Source: Micromonospora arida (lineage in GTDB: Bacteria > Actinomycetota > Actinomycetes > Mycobacteriales > Micromonosporaceae). Taken from it: a stretch of 64,000 nt of DNA. The stretch is from NCBI RefSeq assembly GCF_003857035.1, contig NZ_QGSY01000275.1, positions 1 to 64,000 of the forward strand, given 5' to 3'. Each line of letters starts with the position of its first letter. Positions within the stretch are counted from its first letter, which is position 1. Below the pieces are notes generated by a model. It ran no database searches. It was given only the letters and a program-made list of their open reading frames with translations, and was not told the DNA's origin. This document shows positions 59,801-64,000 of this stretch, piece after piece. The position numbers were made by a program, and so were the translations under genes.

Positions 59801-60400
59801 CGGGTTGTACGTACGCTCGTCGGCGGTCACCAGCACGTGGACGTTGCCGCGGGGGTTGGCGTCGAAGTTGTACCACTCTTCGCTGCGGGTCCACCGATCC
59901 GGCAGGCTGGCCGTCGACGGGTGCTTCTTGTCGGCGACGATGGCGGTGCCCTGGAGTACGCCGGGGGAGTGCTCGGGCATGTGGGCGCCGCCGTTGATGG
60001 TCTGGTCCCACCACGGGTACTCGGACTCGATGCCCATGTCGAGGGCGTTGTGGATGCCCACGATGCCCTTGCCGCTGGCGAGGTAACCCTCCACCGCCTG
60101 GCGCTGCGCCGCCGAGGTCCAGACCATGCCGGAGGTCTGGAGCATGACGATCACGTCGAAGGTAGCCAGGTTGCTGGCGGTGAAGACGCTCGAGTCCTCG
60201 GTGGCCACCACCTCGAAGTTGTTCGCGGTGGCCTGCTGCTGGATCATGCTGATCCCGGCGGCGATCGAGTCGTGGCGGTAGCCGGTGGTCTTGCTGAACA
60301 CCAGGGCGCGGAAGGCGGGGGCCGCCGACGCGGGTGGGGCGAGGCCGAGCGCCAGTAACAGGCCGGCGATCACCGAGATGAGCAATGTGTTACGACGCAT
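56852..60400 (-). CDS. Secreted ThuA / sugar dehydrogenase / PKD / CBM multidomain protein
   Basis: A 1,182-residue secreted protein. Order: signal peptide (LLISVIAGLLLALGLAPPAS); ThuA-like glutamine-amidotransferase fold (residues 28-245, RALVFSKTTGYRHDSIAAGI, GIVGIHNALDMG); PQQ-type glucose/sorbosone dehydrogenase propeller (about 255-660, DGLTGMALDPNF, GYIKFGPDGNLFIGTGDDTP, DYGPDRNPPT); PKD domain (about 675-760, WTFGDGTTSTAANPSKVYTS); a segment with GHDDHAHETTEYPGC; a CBM6-like domain (about 925-1050); and a C-terminal ricin-type CBM13. It may oxidise or sense polysaccharide-derived sugars at the cell surface. ATG at 60400 has AGGAGAC upstream. Confidence 0.85.
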   Translation of the reverse strand: MRRNTLLISVIAGLLLALGLAPPASAAPAFRALVFSKTTGYRHDSIAAGISMIQQQATANNFEVVATEDSSVFTASNLATFDVIVMLQTSGMVWTSAAQRQAVEGYLASGKGIVGIHNALDMGIESEYPWWDQTINGGAHMPEHSPGVLQGTAIVADKKHPSTASLPDRWTRSEEWYNFDANPRGNVHVLVTADERTYNPGSRAMGPDHPISWCRNTSGGRVWATAMGHAIGSYSEANFQNHVLGGIKWAAGNAAGDCGGTVWGNFEKRTLDDNTVDPMALGVAPDGRVFYVQRGGQVKIFKPSTNSTVTAGTLSVYTGGEDGLTGMALDPNFATNGYIYLYHSPASSSTDVNRVSRYTVSGDTLNTSSGVTIIDIPAYRDRTFPEPGHTGGYIKFGPDGNLFIGTGDDTPPNLDPNWQGYAPLDWRSGKSNLDAARSAGNTNDLRGKLLRIRPSANGGYTIPTGNLYPQGTAQTKPEVYAMGFRNPFRFSIDPANGWVYLADYGPDRNPPTTNRGPEGLVELNVIKQAGNYGWPFCHGDNQPYAPFNPDTGVVGSKFNCSSPVNNSPNNTGLTSLKPVVAPNMWYGYGTSPTFTELGSGGSAPMGGPVYRYDASNPSATKFPPYYDGVHFFYEWARNYVKEVHFDSSSAVTRTNPFLPNVRFNKPMDMEFGKDGSLYLLEWGTNFGGGNSDSGLYRIDYNQGGRSPIVKATGTPTSGSAPLTVQFSSAGTSDPDGNTLSYLWTFGDGTTSTAANPSKVYTSNGNYTAQLKVTNSAGKTGFANVPITVGNSAPVVTITTPGNGGMLTFGDKVSYQITVTDPDGGTVDCSKVFLNPALGHDDHAHETTEYPGCSGTISTDLLGGHPDGANLFYVLNARYTDNGGSGGGSPLTGTAQAILQPKHKQSEYFSSQSGIRVVDQAAAESTKRVGDISSNDWIAFNPMNLSGISTVSYRLSSPSGGGSVELRADSPTGTLLATTTVPSTGGWDNYQSTTPVSVAALGGTHTLYMVFKNSNNSFDLDSHTFGGNGVGTPGTGTGTGLAGKTYTVTAQHSNKLMDVSGVSTADGAQITQWASTGGNNQKWQAVDAGNGALYLKAVHSGKCVEVVGSSTTAGAFVQQATCNNGNQQKFTATATGTSGVYTVKSVLSGLCLDVNGASTADGARVLQWTCSNATNQLWRFTAL

Positions 60401-60921
60401 GCCGTCTCCTAGGTTGGGCGGGCGTAGGGATTGCGACCACGGGCCCTGCGACGCGTCAGGTTGACCCTGGACACGTGCGGGGACACGGGCGCGCTTGTCT
60501 GCCTCATGCCGTTCGCCGCAACGGCAGTCAGACCTGCGGGACGTCACACAGCGTGATGGTGGCCGTGGTGCTCGTCCCGTGGTCCACGAGGTCAGGATGA
60601 GCTAGAGATCGAAGACTGTCAATGCACAAAGTAACGTCCGACGTCCTGCCCGGTGGACGGCGGTCGCGCTCGGCCCCTTTTGCTGCGGCACCGCCTGTCG
60701 ATCGCGACCCGGCCTGCGGTCGGGCTTGATCGAGGATTGCGGACCCGCATCCAAACATCTATCTTCATACGTGTGATGTTTCGCGGATGTCAAGGGAATG
60801 TTTGCACCGCAAGAACGTAAGTCCTCGCTGTTGGCACGAAAGTTTGTTGTCCAGCGCCTCGAAGCCGCCGTAGTGTGGCATTTAATCTTGTCGATGACTA
60901 CTGTCTGTGAGGGCTTTCGGG
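60401..60921. promoter_or_regulatory. Divergent 520-bp intergenic region
   Basis: Holds no gene that I can support. On the right side a dyad AAACATC (60753-60759) and GATGTTT (60775-60781) frames CATACGTGTG. On the left side a reverse-strand TTGACA lies at 60616-60621. The region probably carries promoters for both the ThuA-type gene and the ABC operon, perhaps with one common regulator. Confidence 0.4.
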
Positions 60922-62433
60922 ATGTCAGATCCGCCGCCGACGCCGCTTCTCACCCTTCGGGGCATCGGCAAGTCCTTCCTCGGAGTGCGCGTTCTCGACG
61001 GTGTCGACCTCGATGTCGCGCCGGGCGAGGTGCACGCCGTGGTCGGCGAGAACGGTGCCGGGAAGTCCACCCTCATGAAGATCGTCTCGGGCGGGTACGC
61101 CCCGGACGGGGGCACTGTCGAGTTCGCCGGTGCGAGACGTACGTTCCGTGGCCCGCGCGACGCGCAGCGGGCCGGCATCGGCATCATCCACCAGGAGTTC
61201 AACCTGCTCCCGGAGCGCACCGTAGCGGAGAACGTCTACCTGGGGCACGAGCCGGTCCGACGCGGGCTCGTCGATCGTCGGGGGATGCTCGACCGCACCA
61301 CGCGGCTGCTCGCCTCGGTCGGTGAGACCACGTTGCCGGCCGACGCCCGGGTGGGGCAGCTGGGCGTCGCGCAGCAGCAGGTCGTCGAGATCGCCAAGGC
61401 GCTCGCCCTGGACGCGCGTCTGCTCATCATGGACGAGCCGACCGCCGCGCTGGCCGACCACGAGGTCGAGTTGCTCTACGGGCTGGTGCGCCGACTCCAG
61501 GAGCGGGGCATCGGGCTGCTGTACGTCTCGCACCGGCTCGCCGAGGTCTTCGACCTGTCCGGTCGGATCACCGTCCTCAAGGACGGCCGTCGGGTCACCA
61601 CAGTGGACACCGCAGACACCACCGCAGACGAGCTGGTGCGGCACATGGTCGGCCGGGAGCTGTCCAGCTACTACCCGGACCGGGCCGCCCCCGAGGACCG
61701 GGGCCCGGTGCGGCTCAACCTTCGCGACGCGGGAAACCGGAAGCTGCGGGACGTCAACCTCCAGTTGCGCGCCGGCGAGGTGCTCGGTATCGGTGGCCTC
61801 CAGGGCTCCGGGCGCTCGGCGCTGGCCCGCGCGATCTTCGGGGTGTCACCGTTCACGACCGGCGACGTCACGCTCGACGACCGGCCGGTCCGACTGCGCT
61901 CACCCCGCACCGCGATGCGGGCCGGCATCGCCTACGTCACCGAGGACCGCAAGGGCGAGGGGATCGTCCCCCGGCAGTCGGTGCTGGACAACGCGCTGCT
62001 CGCCAGCCGGGCCGTCTTCGCCGCCCGGTCCGGTCGGGCGGCGAGGACCACCCGGGTACGCGAGTTGCTGGCCGCCGTGGAGATCCGTGGCGCCGGCGAC
62101 GACCAGGAGATCCGCTTTCTGTCCGGCGGCAACCAGCAGAAGGTCGTGCTGGCCCGATGGCTCGCGCTCAACCCGCGGATCCTGCTCTTCGACGAGCCGA
62201 CCCGGGGGATCGACGTGGGAGCGAAGTCAGCCATTCACGATCTCGTCCGCCGCCTTGCCCGTGATGGCGCGGCCGTGCTGATGATCTCGTCCGATCTACC
62301 GGAGCTGCTGGGGATGAGTGACCGGATCGTCGTCATGCGGGACGGCCACGTCGCGGGCGAACTGCCCGCCGGCGCGACCGAGGAGGAGGTCGTCGCGTTG
62401 GCGGTCGGCACCGTGCGGGAGCCGGCCCAGTGA
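60922..62433 (+). CDS. Sugar ABC transporter ATP-binding protein (RbsA/RhaT type)
   Basis: A 503-residue ATPase with two nucleotide domains, as usual for CUT2 importers. First Walker A VVGENGAGKSTLMKIVSGGY, signature LGVAQQQVVEIAKALA, Walker B LLIMDEPTAAL; second half with GGLQGSGRSALARAIFG, LSGGNQQKVVLARWLA and LLFDEPTRGIDVG. The ATG at 60922 has GAGGG upstream; a GTG at 60907 is possible. Its TGA at 62431 opens directly onto a 59-bp tandem repeat. Confidence 0.9.
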   Translation: MSDPPPTPLLTLRGIGKSFLGVRVLDGVDLDVAPGEVHAVVGENGAGKSTLMKIVSGGYAPDGGTVEFAGARRTFRGPRDAQRAGIGIIHQEFNLLPERTVAENVYLGHEPVRRGLVDRRGMLDRTTRLLASVGETTLPADARVGQLGVAQQQVVEIAKALALDARLLIMDEPTAALADHEVELLYGLVRRLQERGIGLLYVSHRLAEVFDLSGRITVLKDGRRVTTVDTADTTADELVRHMVGRELSSYYPDRAAPEDRGPVRLNLRDAGNRKLRDVNLQLRAGEVLGIGGLQGSGRSALARAIFGVSPFTTGDVTLDDRPVRLRSPRTAMRAGIAYVTEDRKGEGIVPRQSVLDNALLASRAVFAARSGRAARTTRVRELLAAVEIRGAGDDQEIRFLSGGNQQKVVLARWLALNPRILLFDEPTRGIDVGAKSAIHDLVRRLARDGAAVLMISSDLPELLGMSDRIVVMRDGHVAGELPAGATEEEVVALAVGTVREPAQ

Positions 62434-62547
62434 GCGCGAGGAGTGAGCCGGGTTTGCGAGCCCCGCAGTCGCGAACCGAGGTGACCCAGTGAGCGCGAGG
62501 AGTGAGCCGGGTTTGCGAGCCCCGCAGTCGCGAACCGAGGTGACCCA
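62430..62547 (+). repeat. Two tandem 59-bp repeats between ABC genes
   Basis: Unit 1 is 62430-62488, unit 2 is 62489-62547, identical; both begin GTGAGCGCGAGGAGTGAGCC, and the next bases GTGAGCGC (62548-62555) start a third, partial unit. Each unit can form a stem from GGTTTGCGA with TCGCGAACC (one G-T pair). It looks like a REP-type palindromic element, of a kind I associate with Micromonospora genomes. Confidence 0.85.
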
Positions 62548-63519
62548 GTGAGCGCACTGTCGCTGTTGCCGGCCCGGCGTTCCGTACCGGGCGTGTTCGT
62601 GGCCCTGACCCTGACCCTGACGATCGGCTGGCTGGTCGTCCTGCTCGACGGGGGTCAGCTCTTCAACCAGTCCACGACGGTGAGTCTGCTGCATGTGGCC
62701 GCCGGCCTCGGCCTCGTCGCGGTGGGCCAGACCCTGGTCATCCTGGGAGGCTCGCTCGACCTCTCGGTGGCGTACGTGATCAGCCTCAGCACCCTCGTCG
62801 CGGCCGAGACGATGAACGGCAGCGACGGCGCGGTGCTGCCGGCGATCGGCCTGGTGCTCGTCGTCAGCGCCGGCGTCGGGCTGCTCAACGGGCTGCTCGT
62901 CACCAGGTTCCGGGTCAACGCGTTCATCGCGACCCTCGGCGTCGGGCTGCTGCTCAAGGGTTACCTCGACAACGGCTACGACGGCCCGGCCGGCACCACC
63001 GCACCCTCGCTGGTGCACGCGCTCGGCTACCAGCGCATCGGGCCGCTGCCGGTGTCGTTCCTGCTGCTGATAGCGGTCACCGCGGCGGCCTGGTTCGCGC
63101 TCTCGCGGACCCGCTTCGGCCACCACCTGGTCGCCGTCGGCGGGGATCCGGAGGTGGCCCGGCTCTCCGGCGTCCGCAACGACCGGGTCCTCGTCACCGC
63201 CCACGTGCTGTGCTCGATGTGCGCAGGGCTCGCCGGCATCTACCTCGCCAGTCGGCTCGGCTCGGGCGCCCCACGCGTCGGCACCGAGGGCCTCTACGAC
63301 CTGGAGTCGATCGCCGCGGTGGTGATCGGCGGTACCGCCCTCGCCGGTGGGCGCGGCGGCGTCATCGGCACGGTCGGTGGGGTGCTGCTGCTGGCCAGCA
63401 TCGACGCCATCTTCAACCAGCTCGAGGTCGACGCCTTCTTCAAGCAGGTGATCCGGGGCGTCATCATCATCGCCGCGGTCGCCGTCTACGCCCGCCGGGC
63501 CATGCGAAAGGCGGCCTAG
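62548..63519 (+). CDS. Sugar ABC transporter permease (RbsC-like)
   Basis: A 323-residue CUT2 permease with about eight to ten spans (GVFVALTLTLTIGWLVVLLD, VGQTLVILGGSLDLSVAYVI, LNGLLVTRFRVNAFIATLG). The conserved CUT2 cytoplasmic motif reads GHHLVAVGGDPEVARLSGV. The GTG used here is the partial third copy of the repeat; the first copy at 62430 would overlap the upstream stop as GTGA, which looks like the ancestral arrangement. Confidence 0.88.
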   Translation: MSALSLLPARRSVPGVFVALTLTLTIGWLVVLLDGGQLFNQSTTVSLLHVAAGLGLVAVGQTLVILGGSLDLSVAYVISLSTLVAAETMNGSDGAVLPAIGLVLVVSAGVGLLNGLLVTRFRVNAFIATLGVGLLLKGYLDNGYDGPAGTTAPSLVHALGYQRIGPLPVSFLLLIAVTAAAWFALSRTRFGHHLVAVGGDPEVARLSGVRNDRVLVTAHVLCSMCAGLAGIYLASRLGSGAPRVGTEGLYDLESIAAVVIGGTALAGGRGGVIGTVGGVLLLASIDAIFNQLEVDAFFKQVIRGVIIIAAVAVYARRAMRKAA

Positions 63520-63521
63520 CC

Positions 63522-64000
63522 ATGCAGACCGTCCAGCCCCGTTCCCTGCCGCTGCGTCTGCCGCGGGTGCGTCCCGGTGGTGTCCTGCCGATCCTCGCGA
63601 TCCTCGCGGTGCTGTTGGTGCTCGTCGGCATCCGGCAGCCCGACTTCCTGGCCCCGCAGTCGCTGATGTCCTTCCTCGGCCGTTCGGCACCGATCATCCT
63701 GCTCGCCGCCGGTCAGTACTTCGTGATCGTGTCCGGCGAGTTCGACCTCTCGGTCGGTTCCCTGGTCACCGCTCAGGTGGTGGTCGCCGCCCGGCTGATC
63801 GACAGCGACCCGGCGCGTACCTGGCCGGTGGTGCTGCTCCTGCTCGCCTTCGGAGTGCTGGTCGGGCTGGTCAACGGCCTGATCACGACGCGGCTGCGGG
63901 TGCCGTCGTTCATCACCACCCTCGGCATGTTCCTGATCCTCGTCGGCGCGGTCTACCTCTGGTCCGACGGCGCCCCGAAGGGTGGGCTCTCCGAGGAGTT
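63522..64000 (+). CDS. Second sugar ABC transporter permease, 5' part (runs off window)
   Basis: The first about 159 residues of a CUT2 permease start at ATG 63522, two bases after the previous stop. Spans VLPILAILAVLLVLVGI, IILLAAGQYFVIVSGEFDLS and FITTLGMFLILVGAVYLWS fit the RbsC family, with the motif SGEFDLSVGSL. An ATPase followed by two permeases suggests a RhaT-RhaP-RhaQ or similar system; the binding protein is probably beyond the window. Confidence 0.88.
   Translation, partial: MQTVQPRSLPLRLPRVRPGGVLPILAILAVLLVLVGIRQPDFLAPQSLMSFLGRSAPIILLAAGQYFVIVSGEFDLSVGSLVTAQVVVAARLIDSDPARTWPVVLLLLAFGVLVGLVNGLITTRLRVPSFITTLGMFLILVGAVYLWSDGAPKGGLSEE

Noticed and set aside
58469..60358. 629-codon forward open frame
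   Set aside because: Antisense shadow of the ThuA/sugar dehydrogenase gene; no domain recognised.
62430..62555. CRISPR array
   Set aside because: The two units are directly adjacent with no spacer sequence, and no cas genes are present.

Overview
The window looks like a chromosomal segment from a high-GC actinomycete, most likely a Micromonosporaceae member (Micromonospora-like). This rests on strong G/C third-position bias, many GTG starts, the family content (secreted carbohydrate-active enzymes with CBM13 lectin modules, LacI/GntR-controlled sugar ABC operons, a DrrAB-type exporter with MerR regulator) and a repeat between two ABC genes that resembles repeats I associate with Micromonospora. 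The assignment is inferred from style and was not searched.

1-1.98 kb is ordinary chromosome (YcxB-like protein, GNAT acetyltransferase, cupin) ending in the 5' half of a VOC/glyoxalase-like gene. The 3' half of that gene is found at 21.6 kb. Both halves break at the same codons (PEG) inside a shared 10-bp word, and a large serine recombinase gene starts 39 bp from the right junction. I therefore read about 1,984-21,606 as an inserted integrative element of about 19.6 kb. It carries a C-terminal remnant of a DUF2637/SpdB-like transfer protein, a replication-relaxation family protein, several XRE regulators, small Cys-rich proteins, a HAD hydrolase, an NAD(P)H-hydrate repair enzyme, fragments of IS5- and IS30-type transposases, an SCP2 / amylo-1,6-glucosidase / YciF-like operon, and a compact graspetide (ATP-grasp-modified RiPP) cluster. 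The RiPP cluster has a precursor with a Ser/Thr/Asp/Glu-rich tail, an ATP-grasp peptide ligase and a PCMT-like methyltransferase. No complete conjugation (TraSA/FtsK) or initiator gene is visible, so the element looks decayed or non-autonomous.

21.8-30.1 kb is mixed chromosomal content: GNAT-like protein, Tat-exported PhoX-type phosphatase, a DrrA/DrrB-MerR operon with a MerR-style promoter, a Cys-motif hypothetical protein, a VanZ-like protein, an alpha/beta hydrolase and a PadR-membrane protein pair with a 31-bp palindromic operator.

30.2-48.5 kb is a hemicellulose and arabinan utilisation island. It holds two GH54 arabinofuranosidases with opposite domain order, a LacI regulator, an operon of sugar-binding protein, two permeases and a glucosidase-like GH, a GH39-like secreted hydrolase, a CE1-CBM2 esterase, a PaaX regulator, a GH10 xylanase and a CE1 esterase sharing a near-identical CBM13. 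A 14-bp palindrome, GCGAATCGATTCGC, sits four bases downstream of identically built promoters in front of three transcription units and defines a probable LacI regulon.

47.7-56.7 kb is a GntR-controlled ABC transporter plus five-enzyme operon (enolase-superfamily protein, Zn-alcohol dehydrogenase, KduD-like SDR, lactonase-like amidohydrolase, aldose dehydrogenase-like AKR). Its logic is that of non-phosphorylating oxidation of a deoxysugar or aldose such as L-fucose. 56.8-64 kb has a 1,182-residue secreted ThuA/sugar dehydrogenase/PKD/lectin protein and the start of a ribose/rhamnose-type ABC operon that runs off the window and is interrupted by two 59-bp tandem repeats.
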